From: Candidatus Villigracilis vicinus
GTDB taxonomy: Bacteria > Chloroflexota > Anaerolineae > Anaerolineales > Villigracilaceae
Reading direction: 5' to 3'
NCBI GenBank assembly: GCA_016721315.1
Contig: JADKIL010000021.1
Coordinates: forward strand, 124,001 to 188,000
Length of the DNA stretch: 64,000 nt
Every line of letters starts with the position of its first letter. Position 1 is the stretch's first letter. A model generated the notes under the pieces. It was not told where the DNA came from. It did no database searches and worked only from the letters and a program-made list of their open reading frames with translations. The position numbers were made by a program, and so were the translations under genes. This document shows positions 26,201 to 34,014 of this stretch, in pieces.

Positions 26201-26337
26201 CCGAACTCAGTACGTTTGAGACTCATGCATGGCGGTTTAGAGATCCGGCAGAAAGCCTGATCTATGAATATGTCGCGACCGATCAAGCAGTTCAAGAAAT
26301 CACGATCAATACAGATCTAACGGTTACTGTAAAGTGA
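23233..26337 (+). CDS. TIR - transmembrane - 14xWD40 - VHL-beta-like protein
   Basis: A 1034-residue multidomain protein. The TIR domain (~1-130) opens MTDVFISYSRRD; Glu74 in CRKEMIHA lies where the catalytic Glu of NAD-cleaving TIRs (SARM1 Glu642) is found. A membrane helix spans ~203-223. A helical segment (~225-285) resembles the pre-propeller region of STAND-type WD40 proteins but has no NTPase. Fourteen clear WD40 repeats (~297-880) would make two seven-bladed propellers. The C-terminal 81 residues (954-1034) match the beta domain of the von Hippel-Lindau protein. TIR-WD40 proteins are known in bacteria as likely defence or cell-death effectors; the VHL-like end is the unusual part. The TIR faces the cytoplasm if the helix is a simple anchor. 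It is a single transcription unit ended at 26341-26385. NADase activity and orientation are inferred. Confidence 0.9.
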   Translation: MTDVFISYSRRDKVFTQKLVDALLAANRDVWADWNSIPAASDWDAEIKEGIEKTDTVLFLLSPEWIKSNECRKEMIHAIQHGKRLIPILYLMPDQGQEVPPELAKINWVYMRDTDNFDKAFETLQSAMDTDLDWIKTHTRVQVRAIEWDKKKRDNSFTLRGKDLTDGEQFISSAVGKSPEPTKLQGEYILVSRKDATRRQRITLAGITIALVVSIALGIVAWFQRQEAIKQARISRVGELSAQASSLTEKNFLVSTLLSIEAFNLSGGEFNTDQAKIALVESAQSNPYIIQYLNKHSDLIRTLAFSPDGKILASGSADNSIVLWDVATSTPLGEPLFGHSEWVMSVAFSPDGKILASGSADGTIILWDVQTRQKLATLIGHSQSVNSIAFSPNGKNLASGSSDNSIILWNIASQKQVSSLIGHSDIVMSVAFSPDGKTLASGSWDDSIIFWDVDSRQPIGQPISSNSNMSIAFSPDGKTLASGSLEGTVKLWDVETGQLIGQPLIGHTDQVQSVVFSPNGMVLASGSFDQNIIFWNIETQEAIGKPLRGHSNGVTSLAFSPDGNFFASGSVDKSVILWSMVSSQANYLQAGGHSNYVSSVSFNPDGSLLASGSWDNTILIWDSNILQPIASLTGHTDWVNTVAFSPDGQWLASGSDDNTIRLWDTKEFQLSGEPLFNHTKGVSSVAFSPDSKILASGSLDNTIILWDVSKREPMGQPLEVHASSVKSVVFSPDGKILASGSWDKTIILWDVETRQPIGKLTDGSSGQVQSVAFSPDGQTLASGSVDNTEIFLWDVNSKQLIGKLINGHTNGVVSLNFSPDGAMLVSGGADSAIVLWDMATLNPMGFLTGHSKYVESVAVSPDGQRLASGSDDTTVILWDMNVSSWIEISCQRAGRNFTRTEWKKYFPNNEYRKTCDQWTLESEATTASATSAPTENTTANSNAQVLKSGSSSVEEDLNIVNKTDKVTKVSWINFEGGEEAFLELAPGESAELSTFETHAWRFRDPAESLIYEYVATDQAVQEITINTDLTVTVK
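24121..25880 (+). repeat. Tandem WD40 coding repeats (14 units)
   Basis: Fourteen units of about 42 codons, each with FSPDGK-LASGS--- -I-LWD spacing. The units are highly alike, including at DNA level, which suggests recent internal duplication or gene conversion. Units 4-5 are slightly shortened around IGQPISSNSN. The even 2x7 number supports two closed propellers. Confidence 0.85.
26092..26334 (+). other. VHL-beta-like C-terminal domain
   Basis: Residues 954-1034. The core SWINFEGGEEAF / LAPGES / TFETHAWRFRD aligns without gaps to human pVHL residues 87-121. Counterparts of the pVHL hydroxyproline pocket are Trp971 (human W88), Phe981 (Y98), Thr994 (S111), His998 (H115) and Trp1000 (W117): three identical and two conservative. 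This alignment was made by eye. Confidence 0.8.
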
Positions 26338-26340
26338 GTA

Positions 26341-26385
26341 TAAGAAAAAAAATCGGAGATACTAGCATCTCCGATTTTTTTCTTA
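26341..26385. terminator. Bidirectional terminator
   Basis: TAAGAAAAAAAATCGGAGAT (26341-26360) pairs with 26367-26385 over a six-base loop, with A-run and T-run on opposite sides. It serves the TIR gene (+) and the formate dehydrogenase operon (-); its right arm includes the stop codon of the latter. Confidence 0.88.
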
Positions 26386-28542
26386 ATACCTTCCCCTATT
26401 CAAAACAATTTCCGCATTCGGCAGGTCACTTTCTCTTGCCGGGAAGACCTGCACGGCACAGGCTTTGAATTCGGGGATCTTTGCCTGGGGGTCGAGCGCG
26501 TCATTGGTCAATAGGTTCGCGGCGGCTTCATGGAAGTGCCAGGGAAGGAAAATGACGCCGACTGTTGTCTTCTCCGTCACCGTAGCGCGGACGATGACCT
26601 CACCGCGTCGACTCTGGACTTTGACCGGGTCGCCGTTGCGGATGCCGTGGATCTCGGCGTCGGCGGGGTGGATCTCCACACGGGCTTCGGGGTAAATTTC
26701 GTTCAGGGCTGAATTACGCGTCATCGAACCGCCATGCCAGTGTTCCAGCAGACGCCCGGTGGTGAGGATGAAGGGGTATTCATCGTCTACTTGTTCGCGC
26801 ACAGGGACATAATCCAAGGCGTGGAATTTTCCTCTTCCGCGCGGGAAGGACTCTTTGAACAAGGTCGGCGTGCCAGGGTGTTCCATGTGCGGCACGGGGT
26901 AAATGAGACCTTCTTTATCAATGCGATCATAAGTAATGCCGGCATAATCGGGATTCACGCTGCCCATCTCGCGCAGAATCTCTTCCGGGTTGGAATAAGC
27001 CCAATGAGCAGTGGGCAAGCCAAGGCGCGATTCGATGCGCAGGGCAATGTCACAGACGATCTGCCAATCGGGGCGGGACATCCCGCGTGGAGGGTGAGCC
27101 GCGCGGACTCGCTGCACGCGTCTGTCAGTGTTTGAAAACGTGCCTTCTTTTTCAGCGAAAGGCGTGGCGGGCAGGAAAACATCCGCAAACGCGGCGGATT
27201 CGTTGATGAAGATATCCTGCGCAACGATGAATTCAAGCTGCTCCATGTGATGGCGTGTGAGGTTCAGATTCGGCTCGGACATCATCGGATTTTCGCCCAT
27301 GATATAAAGCGCACGGATGCCGCCTTCGTGGGCGTTGCCGAGAATTTCAGTGGTGGTGAGACCCAGCTTGAGGCTCAATCCGCCTTCTTCGATGTTCCAG
27401 GCTTTTTCCCATTTGGTGCGGTTATCGGGGTTATCCACACGCATATAGCCGGGGTAATGGAATGGCATGGACCCCATGTCACTGGCACCCTGCACGTTAT
27501 TCTGTCCGCGCAGAGGATTCAACCCGGTGCCATCTCGCCCAACGTGACCAGTGAGGAAGGCAAGATGAATGAGTGCCATGGCACTGGCAGTGCCGTGAGA
27601 AAGCTGCGAAATGCCCATACCCCAATAAATGGCAGCGCTCTTCGCCGTGGCATACATGCGGGCAGCTTTACGAATATCTTCGGCTGGCACGCCGGAAATC
27701 TCTTCAGCGTATTCTGGTGTGAATTTTTCGAGGCTTTCCAGAAACTCGTCAAAGTTTTCAGTGCGATTCTTGACAAAGTCCCAATTGACGAGGTCTTCTT
27801 TAACAATGACATGCGCCATTGCCGAGAAAACCGGTACGTTCGTACCCGGCTTGAGCGGCAGCCACATCTCCGCCATATCCACCAGGTCAATGCGGCGCGG
27901 GTCGATCACGATCATCTTCGCGCCATGCTTTTGCACAGCGTCTTTCATTTGCAGGGAAATGATGGGGTGATTTTCCGAGGTATTCGAGCCGGTGACGATG
28001 AAAACATCGTTCATCACGACCTGACTCGCGGTGTTGCTCATGGCAGAAGAACCAAGTGCCTGTAGCAACGCCACGACCGAACCGGCATGGCATAGACGGG
28101 TGCAGTGATCGACATTGTTCGTGCGGAACAAGGCGCGGTACATCTTCTGCAAAACGTAGTTATCTTCGTTGGTGGCTTTAGCACAGCAGTAGACCGCCAT
28201 GGCGTCGGAACCATCACGCTTGTAAATGCGGGTGAGGTTATCAGCCACATAGTCCAACGCCTCATCCCACGAAGCCTCGCGCCATTCAGAAAGGTCGAAC
28301 GCCTGCGTGCGTTTTCCGGCTTCCTGCCTGGTCTTACGGATCATCGGCGTGGTGATGCGCTTGGGGTGATAAATAAAGTCGTAGCCAAAACGTCCCTTCA
28401 CGCACAGGTTGCCGTGATTGACTGGGGAATCGAACGGCGTAGTGACCTTGAAGATAAAGTCGTCTTTGACGTGAAGTTGCAAAGTACAACCTACGCCGCA
28501 GTAAGGGCAGGTTGTAGTGGTGATATGGTCGGATTTGATCAT
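26383..28542 (-). CDS. fdhA: Formate dehydrogenase catalytic (alpha) subunit, molybdopterin
   Basis: A 719-residue molybdopterin oxidoreductase that oxidises formate to CO2. An N-terminal [4Fe-4S] site uses Cys12, Cys15, Cys19 and Cys47. The metal ligand is Cys151 in CTRLCHAG, where other enzymes have selenocysteine, so this is the Cys form. The following His152 is the expected catalytic partner. MGT-binding and C-terminal MopB domains are complete. It lacks the N-terminal ferredoxin extension, which is supplied as a separate subunit encoded just upstream. It is the last gene of a three-gene operon with an NADH-oxidising module. MoeA at 49006 could help provide the cofactor. Reverse CO2 reduction is also possible. 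Confidence 0.92.
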   Translation of the reverse strand: MIKSDHITTTTCPYCGVGCTLQLHVKDDFIFKVTTPFDSPVNHGNLCVKGRFGYDFIYHPKRITTPMIRKTRQEAGKRTQAFDLSEWREASWDEALDYVADNLTRIYKRDGSDAMAVYCCAKATNEDNYVLQKMYRALFRTNNVDHCTRLCHAGSVVALLQALGSSAMSNTASQVVMNDVFIVTGSNTSENHPIISLQMKDAVQKHGAKMIVIDPRRIDLVDMAEMWLPLKPGTNVPVFSAMAHVIVKEDLVNWDFVKNRTENFDEFLESLEKFTPEYAEEISGVPAEDIRKAARMYATAKSAAIYWGMGISQLSHGTASAMALIHLAFLTGHVGRDGTGLNPLRGQNNVQGASDMGSMPFHYPGYMRVDNPDNRTKWEKAWNIEEGGLSLKLGLTTTEILGNAHEGGIRALYIMGENPMMSEPNLNLTRHHMEQLEFIVAQDIFINESAAFADVFLPATPFAEKEGTFSNTDRRVQRVRAAHPPRGMSRPDWQIVCDIALRIESRLGLPTAHWAYSNPEEILREMGSVNPDYAGITYDRIDKEGLIYPVPHMEHPGTPTLFKESFPRGRGKFHALDYVPVREQVDDEYPFILTTGRLLEHWHGGSMTRNSALNEIYPEARVEIHPADAEIHGIRNGDPVKVQSRRGEVIVRATVTEKTTVGVIFLPWHFHEAAANLLTNDALDPQAKIPEFKACAVQVFPARESDLPNAEIVLNRGRY

Positions 28543-28559
28543 AAGGTCTCCTTGCGGTA

Positions 28560-28604
28560 ATTGGAGATTAGTAATTGGTAAATGGTAATTGACTAATCTC
28601 CAAT
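28560..28604. repeat. Intergenic hairpin/repeat in the formate dehydrogenase operon
   Basis: ATTGGAGATTAG (28560-28571) pairs with 28593-28604. The loop holds AATTGGTAAATGGTAATT, and ATTAGTAATTGGTA (28567-28580) is the reverse complement of a 14-base piece in the coding region at 19654-19667. It is likely an interspersed repeat that may reduce read-through to fdhA. Confidence 0.55.
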
Positions 28605-28620
28605 CTCTATTTACCAGTTA

Positions 28621-29307
28621 CTACTTACGTTTTTTTCTGCCCGTATTCATCACACTGATTTCAGCAGGCGTTTTGCCTTGCTCCAGCATATATTCGCGCT
28701 TGGGTTTCAATGCGCCGGTGGGGCAAACGCCCACGCATTGACCGCACATCACACAAGTCGTTTCAGGGATGGGTTTATCAAAGAACGTGGCGATCTGCGT
28801 TTCAAAACCGCGCCCTTCAAAGTTAATTGCAAATGTATATTGAGCATCATCCGCGCAGACCTGAACGCAACGCCAGCACAACAAACATTTTGAATAGTCG
28901 CGGACGTACATCGGATTATCATCTTTAACTTCTGACTCGCGGCGCTCGGCATCGGGAAAGCGCTCAGGGCTTGCGCCGTATTCATCCATCATCGTAAGGA
29001 TATCGGGCGCATCAGACAAGTCCATGGTGGAGGCGAGCATTTCGAGGATGGTCTTGCGTGCGCGCACCACCTTCTCGCTTCGGGTCTGGACCTTCATATT
29101 TGCGCCCGCTTTGACAATGCACGAAGGCTGGAGCACTCTCTGCCCTTCCACCTCGACGACACACATGCGGCATAGTCCATTCGCTGTGGTAGCTTCGTGA
29201 AAGCAGATGGTGGGAATGTTGATGCCGTTCTCGCGGGCAACATCTAGCAATGTCTGTCCGTCTTGCGCGGTAACTTCCTTGCCATCCATCATAAATGTGA
29301 TCGTCAT
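28621..29307 (-). CDS. Formate dehydrogenase ferredoxin-type subunit (2Fe-2S plus two 4Fe-4S)
   Basis: A 228-residue electron-transfer subunit. An N-terminal [2Fe-2S] ferredoxin fold (~1-80) has CFHE, CRMC and PSC cysteines. A NuoG-like region and two [4Fe-4S] motifs follow (CLLCWRCVQVC and CVMCGQCVGVCPTG, ~130-200). It resembles the N-terminus of NuoG/HndD/HoxU and links the catalytic subunit to the flavin subunit. The start at 29307 follows GAGGTGA and overlaps the upstream stop (29304-29307), so translation is coupled; a longer in-frame start would run into the upstream gene. It ends with a basic RKKRK tail. Confidence 0.9.
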   Translation of the reverse strand: MTITFMMDGKEVTAQDGQTLLDVARENGINIPTICFHEATTANGLCRMCVVEVEGQRVLQPSCIVKAGANMKVQTRSEKVVRARKTILEMLASTMDLSDAPDILTMMDEYGASPERFPDAERRESEVKDDNPMYVRDYSKCLLCWRCVQVCADDAQYTFAINFEGRGFETQIATFFDKPIPETTCVMCGQCVGVCPTGALKPKREYMLEQGKTPAEISVMNTGRKKRK

Positions 29308-30971
29308 GATTTCACCTCGAACAGGTCGGGCCACAATTTCATCGCAGACAATACCGCACTCGCAGCCGTCTGCCCCAACCCGCACAGACTTGCATCCGTC
29401 ATCGTCCAGCCGACATCTTGCAAGCGGACGAAGTCACCTTTCTGCGGGTTGCCCTCTGCCACGCGGTCGAGAATTTCCATTTGGCGCCGGGTTCCCATTT
29501 GGCAGGGATAGCATTTACCGCAAGACTCATGTGCAAAGAAATGACCGAGTCTTTTCAATACATCGCGCATGTCCCGGGTCTCATCGAAGACCATCACGAC
29601 ACCTGATCCAAGCGGAAGACCAGCAGCACGCAGGTCTTCAAAGGTCATTTTCACATCAAGGTGTTCCGCCGTGGCAAAGGCTCCCGCCGCACCGCCGAAG
29701 AGAACAGACTTGAGCTTTTTACCGTCAATCACACCGCCTGCCATTTCAAGCACTTCACGTAAGGTCGCACCGAACGCAACTTCATATACCCCCGGCTTGA
29801 CCACATCCCCTGAAAGACAGAACAATTTGGGTCCCGGTGATTTTTCGGTACCGATCTTGCGATATTCAACGGCGCCTTTTTCGAGGATGAGCGGCACATT
29901 GCATAGTGTTTCAACATTATTGATGACGGTTGGTTTACCGAACACGCCATGCGTCGTCGGGAAGGGCGGCTTCACGCGCGGAAAGCCACGCTTCCCTTCG
30001 ATCGATTCAAACAGCGCGGTCTCCTCGCCACAAATATAGGCACCAGCGCCGACGCGAATTTCAACTTCAAAACCTTCAAGATGCCCGGCAGCTTTGGCTT
30101 CGTCAATGGCATTTTGCAGCGCCGGGACAATATACGGATATTCACCGCGAATATAAATAAAACCTTTGGTCGCACCAATGGCATACGCCGCAATGGACAA
30201 CCCCTCGATCATCATATGTGGGTCATCCAACAACAGGATACGATCTTTGAACGTGCCAGGTTCGGATTCATCTGCATTACAGATGACATATTTTTGGTCT
30301 GCCTGCGCCTTGAGCGCGCCTTCCCATTTAATTCCAGTTGGGAATGCTGCGCCGCCTCTTCCCACCAGACCGGCGGCTTTGATCTCCTCTACGACCTGTT
30401 CACGGCTCATGGCTTTTGCCTTCTTTAGGGCGGTATAGCCGCCATACGCCTCCAATGAAGTTGTTTCACCGCCGCAATTTTTGGTCAGCATGCGGAGCGT
30501 CCCACCGACGAGAGACTTTGGGCGGAAGTTCTTATCCACGCCGAAATCTTCGATGGCACGATCTCCCTTCGTTACCAGCATGGCGGGAACCTGGTCGCAC
30601 ATCCCAAGGCAGGGACTCGGCTCAATGGTGAGATCCAATTCCGGGTGAATCTGATGCGGATCCAGGTCAAATTGATGGCAGAGTTTTTTCAAGACGCCGT
30701 CCGCATCACGCAAGCCGCAAGCCGGGTCGGTGCAAACGCGGATCACATTCCTGCCGGTAGGTTTGTTGTAATACATCGAATAAAACTCGATGACCCCATG
30801 CACATCCGCCAGCGGAACCCGCAGCGTTTTGGAAATTTCGGCAGCCACAGGTTCGGGGAGCCAACCATAAATATTTTGAGCCGCATGCAAGGCTGGCAAA
30901 AGCCCCGAGCGGCCCAATGGGACAAATTTTTCTATTGCGGGTTTCAATGGCTTCAGGTCAATTTCAGACAT
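29304..30971 (-). CDS. Formate dehydrogenase NADH-binding subunit (NuoE-NuoF fusion)
   Basis: A 555-residue flavoprotein. The N-terminal thioredoxin-like [2Fe-2S] NuoE domain (~1-155) has CTDPAC and PCLGMC cysteines. The NuoF domain (~165-555) has the NADH/FMN-binding GRGGAAFPTG, the second glycine-rich region GAGAYICGEETAL and a [4Fe-4S] site CGKCYPC...CGLG. It passes electrons from formate to NAD+. NuoEF fusions of this kind are typical of soluble NAD-linked formate dehydrogenases and hydrogenases. The start at 30971 follows CGGAGA; the in-frame start at 31025 adds 18 unlike residues. It is the first gene of the operon, divergent from the GntR regulator. Confidence 0.92.
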   Translation of the reverse strand: MSEIDLKPLKPAIEKFVPLGRSGLLPALHAAQNIYGWLPEPVAAEISKTLRVPLADVHGVIEFYSMYYNKPTGRNVIRVCTDPACGLRDADGVLKKLCHQFDLDPHQIHPELDLTIEPSPCLGMCDQVPAMLVTKGDRAIEDFGVDKNFRPKSLVGGTLRMLTKNCGGETTSLEAYGGYTALKKAKAMSREQVVEEIKAAGLVGRGGAAFPTGIKWEGALKAQADQKYVICNADESEPGTFKDRILLLDDPHMMIEGLSIAAYAIGATKGFIYIRGEYPYIVPALQNAIDEAKAAGHLEGFEVEIRVGAGAYICGEETALFESIEGKRGFPRVKPPFPTTHGVFGKPTVINNVETLCNVPLILEKGAVEYRKIGTEKSPGPKLFCLSGDVVKPGVYEVAFGATLREVLEMAGGVIDGKKLKSVLFGGAAGAFATAEHLDVKMTFEDLRAAGLPLGSGVVMVFDETRDMRDVLKRLGHFFAHESCGKCYPCQMGTRRQMEILDRVAEGNPQKGDFVRLQDVGWTMTDASLCGLGQTAASAVLSAMKLWPDLFEVKS

Positions 30972-31042
30972 GTAATCTCCGGGATGTTGAGTATAACCGA
31001 ATGCATTTTCAGTGACACGCGGCACTTCCGAAATCCCCTCAG

Positions 31043-31054
31043 ATTATATATAAT
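31043..31054. promoter_or_regulatory. Palindromic -10 region of the GntR gene
   Basis: ATTATATATAAT, a perfect 12-base palindrome whose right half is TATAAT (31049-31054). It is followed by TGTACA and the ATG at 31063 with no Shine-Dalgarno, so the transcript would be nearly leaderless. The palindrome also lies upstream of the divergent formate dehydrogenase operon and could be an operator for both. Confidence 0.45.
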
Positions 31055-31062
31055 GTACAATC

Positions 31063-31806
31063 ATGGCGTCAATAGCAGCAAGAGAACTCACCCACAAGCC
31101 CCTGAAGGAAGAAATCTATGATGCCTTGCATCGTCAGATCATTGCAGGGAAATACACCCCCGGCGACTGGCTCCGGCAGGAAGATATTGCCAGCCAGATG
31201 GGCGTAAGCATGACACCCGTACGAGAAGCCTTGGATCTGCTGGTGGCGAAAGGCATTGCAGAGCGAGTGCCATACCGCGGGGTGCGCGTGCGCGAAATGT
31301 CCGAAAAGGATGTTGTTGAAGCTTATGGGATGCGTCTGTTTCTCGAAGCAATGATCGCAAGAGAAACCGCCTTGAACATCACCCCGGATAAGATCGCAAA
31401 CCTTGAGGCGATCATGGCGGAAATGGATCGGCATGTTGAACTAAGCGAGATGCCGCAGGAACGACAATTAAGCCGCGAGTTCCATACTGCCATTGCGGAA
31501 GCCTCTGGGAATGACCTGTTGATTCAGTTGTACTCCATCGTTTCAAACGCATTTCCAGACTGGCTGCTCTACGAAGCGCTTTACCGCAAGCCCGAATTGG
31601 TCTCAAGTAGTGTGGCGCAAACCCACGACGAACACGCCGCCATCCTGGAAGCATTCAAGAAAAGAGATCCGGATAAAGCAGTAAAAGTATCGCTCGAACA
31701 CGTCATGGAATCAGGCAGGTGGCTGGAAACGTACCGCAATATCCCCGCAGCCCTGTTGAGAGAGAAAGAAAAACAAGTTTCGCACTTGATCAAAAAATCA
31801 AAGTAA
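31063..31806 (+). CDS. GntR-family (FadR/FCD) transcriptional regulator
   Basis: A 247-residue regulator. An N-terminal winged helix (~8-75) carries the GntR signature LRQEDIASQMGVSMTPVREAL. The C-terminal all-helical FCD ligand-binding domain (~85-230) contains a Asp/His-type metal site pattern (REFH and DEHAAI...H). FCD members often bind small carboxylates or their metal complexes. It sits between the divergent formate dehydrogenase operon and the corrinoid/MttB genes and is 12 bases ahead of the corrinoid gene, so it probably controls both sides. The inducer might be the amine substrate or a product; that is inference. Confidence 0.9.
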   Translation: MASIAARELTHKPLKEEIYDALHRQIIAGKYTPGDWLRQEDIASQMGVSMTPVREALDLLVAKGIAERVPYRGVRVREMSEKDVVEAYGMRLFLEAMIARETALNITPDKIANLEAIMAEMDRHVELSEMPQERQLSREFHTAIAEASGNDLLIQLYSIVSNAFPDWLLYEALYRKPELVSSSVAQTHDEHAAILEAFKKRDPDKAVKVSLEHVMESGRWLETYRNIPAALLREKEKQVSHLIKKSK

Positions 31807-31818
31807 TCAGGAGGCAGT

Positions 31819-32484
31819 ATGTCAGAAGAGATCGAGAAGTTATTCAAGGATATGGCACAAAGCATTATCGATGGTGATTCGGATGTATCGGTGGAGCTTG
31901 CTCAAAAAGCCATTGCCATGAATATCCCGCCGTTGGATTCCATTACCAAGGGGTTTGTGATCGGCGTAAATTACATCGGCGACCAGTTCGGCGCTGGCGA
32001 AGCCTTTTTGCCGGAATTGGTGATGGCAGGTGAAGCCATGAAGGCAGCCGTCGCCACCCTTGAGCCGGAACTCCTTAAGCTTGGCGAAGCCCGCGAAACG
32101 ATGGGCAGAGTTGTGCTTGCCACCGTGGAAGGCGACATTCATGAGATCGGCAAGACGCTGGTCGGCACGATGTTGAGCGCCTCCGGTTTCGAAGTGACCG
32201 ACCTCGGTGTAGACCAGCCCGCAGATAAGATCATTGGCAAGGCACTCGAGATCAACGCCAGCCTCATCGGCATGAGCGCACTCCTGACCACCACCATGGT
32301 TCGCCAGCGTGAAGTGATCGAAGAAATGGATAAAGAAGGTCTGCGCCCGAAGATCAAGGTCATGGTTGGCGGCGCCCCCATCACCCGCGATTGGGCTAAC
32401 AAGATCAAGGCAGACGGCTACTCGGAAGATGCCGTCGGTGCGGTAAAGCTCGCCAAAGAATTGGTCGGCAAGTCCGATATGTAA
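31819..32484 (+). CDS. Corrinoid methyltransferase protein (MtbC/MtgC-like)
   Basis: A 221-residue carrier that shuttles a methyl group on cobalamin. The N-terminal helical cap (~1-90) precedes the B12-binding Rossmann domain with the DxHxxG motif at 106-111 (DIHEIG); His108 is the expected cobalt ligand. Downstream parts of the site (GVD and SALLTT) are also present. Length is normal. AGGAGG precedes the ATG. It is followed by three MttB-family genes and one methyl-H4folate methyltransferase, so one carrier probably serves several methyl donors. No RamA/RACo-type reactivase is visible in the window, although this system usually needs one. Confidence 0.93.
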   Translation: MSEEIEKLFKDMAQSIIDGDSDVSVELAQKAIAMNIPPLDSITKGFVIGVNYIGDQFGAGEAFLPELVMAGEAMKAAVATLEPELLKLGEARETMGRVVLATVEGDIHEIGKTLVGTMLSASGFEVTDLGVDQPADKIIGKALEINASLIGMSALLTTTMVRQREVIEEMDKEGLRPKIKVMVGGAPITRDWANKIKADGYSEDAVGAVKLAKELVGKSDM

Positions 32485-32544
32485 TTCGTCATCACGACAT
32501 AATCAATCAGAGAGAAGAGAGAGACATAGCCTCGGGAGGGCTCT

Positions 32545-33999
32545 ATGTCTCATAAGAAGATCAAAACCATCAGCGACCCCAAATTGAATTTTGAGGTACT
32601 GACCCATGATGAAGTATTAAAGATCCACGAAACAACGCTGAACATTATTGAAAATGTCGGCGTTCGTTTTCCTTCCAAACGCGCACTGGATATTTGGGAA
32701 GCCGTTGGCGCAGATGTGGATCGCACCCGGAAGACCGTGAAGGTCAAACCGTACCTGATCGAAGACGCGCTAAAGCAATGCCCGCCGAAATATGTGCTTG
32801 CGGCACGCGATCCACAGCAAGACCTCCCACTCGATGGCAATCACGTCTGTCTTGGCACAGACGGATGCGGCGTTGAAGTCATCGACATCAACACCGGCGA
32901 GAAGCGCACCACTGAACTGCAGGACGTACGCGATATTTCCAGAGTAGCCGATGCTACCGAAGAAGTGGCGTTCCATTGGGTGCCCGTCTCTGCGCAAGAT
33001 ACAGCGGTTGAAGCGCGCGGACTGCACGAACTCAAAGCCGTTTGGGAAAACTCCACCAAACACGTCCAGACCGAATCCATTTACAACGTGGAAGAAGCCA
33101 AAGCCGCGATGGAGATGGTATCAATTCTGGCTGGCGGCAAAGAAAAACTGCGCGAACGCCCCATGCTCTCCTTGATGCAGTGTACGGCGCCTCCACTCGG
33201 ACACGACGGCGGATCCCTCGATGCAGCCTTGATTGCCGCCGAATATGGAGTTCCGACCGGTTTCATGACCATGTCTGCCTGCCTTACAACAGGACCGGCA
33301 ACCATGGCTGGGACTCTTGCCGTCGGCAACGCAGAGGTTATTGCAGCCACAGCATTGCTGCAATTGGCATACCCTGGCACTCCCGTTTTTTATGCCGCAG
33401 CCCTCACCGCCTCTGACCCGCGCTCCGGCGCTTACACCGGCGGCGGACCTGAAGACTTCCTCTTTGGGGCAGCCGTCAATGCGCTTTCAGATTTCTACAA
33501 CATCCCGCTCTCCATGGGTTCGTTCGCCACAGGCGCAAAAGAACCAAACTGGCAAGCCGGGCTGGAAGGCAGTCTCTCGACCTTCATGGCAAGTGTGGTC
33601 ATGTCGGATATGCTGTTGGGATGCGGTTTTCTGCATGGCAGCCGCATCTGGTCGTATGCAGAGATGATGTTGGACTGCGAGATCTTCTCCATCATTCACA
33701 AAATGATGCAAGGCATTGTCGTAAATGAAGAAACCCTGGCAATGGATGCCATTGCCGCAGTTGGACCTGGCGGTCATTTCCTGGCACAGAAACATACCCG
33801 TGCCCATACCCGTGACCTGTTCATGCCTGAATTTTTAGACCGCCGCCCCTACACGCAATGGGAAGACAAGCGAGATGACGCGCGCAACTGGGCAACCGCC
33901 AAGGCAAAAAAGATCCTGCAGGAGCACCAACCTGATCCGTTGGATGAAAAGGTCAGCAAAGAATTTGAAAGAATTATCAAGTCAGTCGAAAAGAAATAA
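32545..33999 (+). CDS. MttB-superfamily methyltransferase, paralog 1 (non-pyrrolysine)
   Basis: A 484-residue TIM-barrel methyltransferase of the trimethylamine methyltransferase superfamily (COG5598-type). It has no in-frame amber codon, so it is not the pyrrolysine enzyme that uses trimethylamine. Known non-Pyl relatives (MtgB, MtpB, MtcB, MtyB) demethylate glycine betaine, proline betaine, carnitine and butyrobetaine. The family ends HxPDPLDEKV/F are seen near the C-terminus (QPDPLDEKVSKEFERII). It methylates the corrinoid protein encoded just upstream. A strong terminator (34015-34066) follows, so its expression is probably higher than that of the next paralog. Substrate not determinable by eye. 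Confidence 0.88.
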   Translation: MSHKKIKTISDPKLNFEVLTHDEVLKIHETTLNIIENVGVRFPSKRALDIWEAVGADVDRTRKTVKVKPYLIEDALKQCPPKYVLAARDPQQDLPLDGNHVCLGTDGCGVEVIDINTGEKRTTELQDVRDISRVADATEEVAFHWVPVSAQDTAVEARGLHELKAVWENSTKHVQTESIYNVEEAKAAMEMVSILAGGKEKLRERPMLSLMQCTAPPLGHDGGSLDAALIAAEYGVPTGFMTMSACLTTGPATMAGTLAVGNAEVIAATALLQLAYPGTPVFYAAALTASDPRSGAYTGGGPEDFLFGAAVNALSDFYNIPLSMGSFATGAKEPNWQAGLEGSLSTFMASVVMSDMLLGCGFLHGSRIWSYAEMMLDCEIFSIIHKMMQGIVVNEETLAMDAIAAVGPGGHFLAQKHTRAHTRDLFMPEFLDRRPYTQWEDKRDDARNWATAKAKKILQEHQPDPLDEKVSKEFERIIKSVEKK

Positions 34000-34014
34000 C
34001 AAGAAATGAGAGTT

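Noticed and set aside
27247..28065. A 272-codon open frame antisense to the formate dehydrogenase alpha gene
   Set aside because: It lies wholly inside a well-supported gene on the other strand, and its product shows no recognisable domain.
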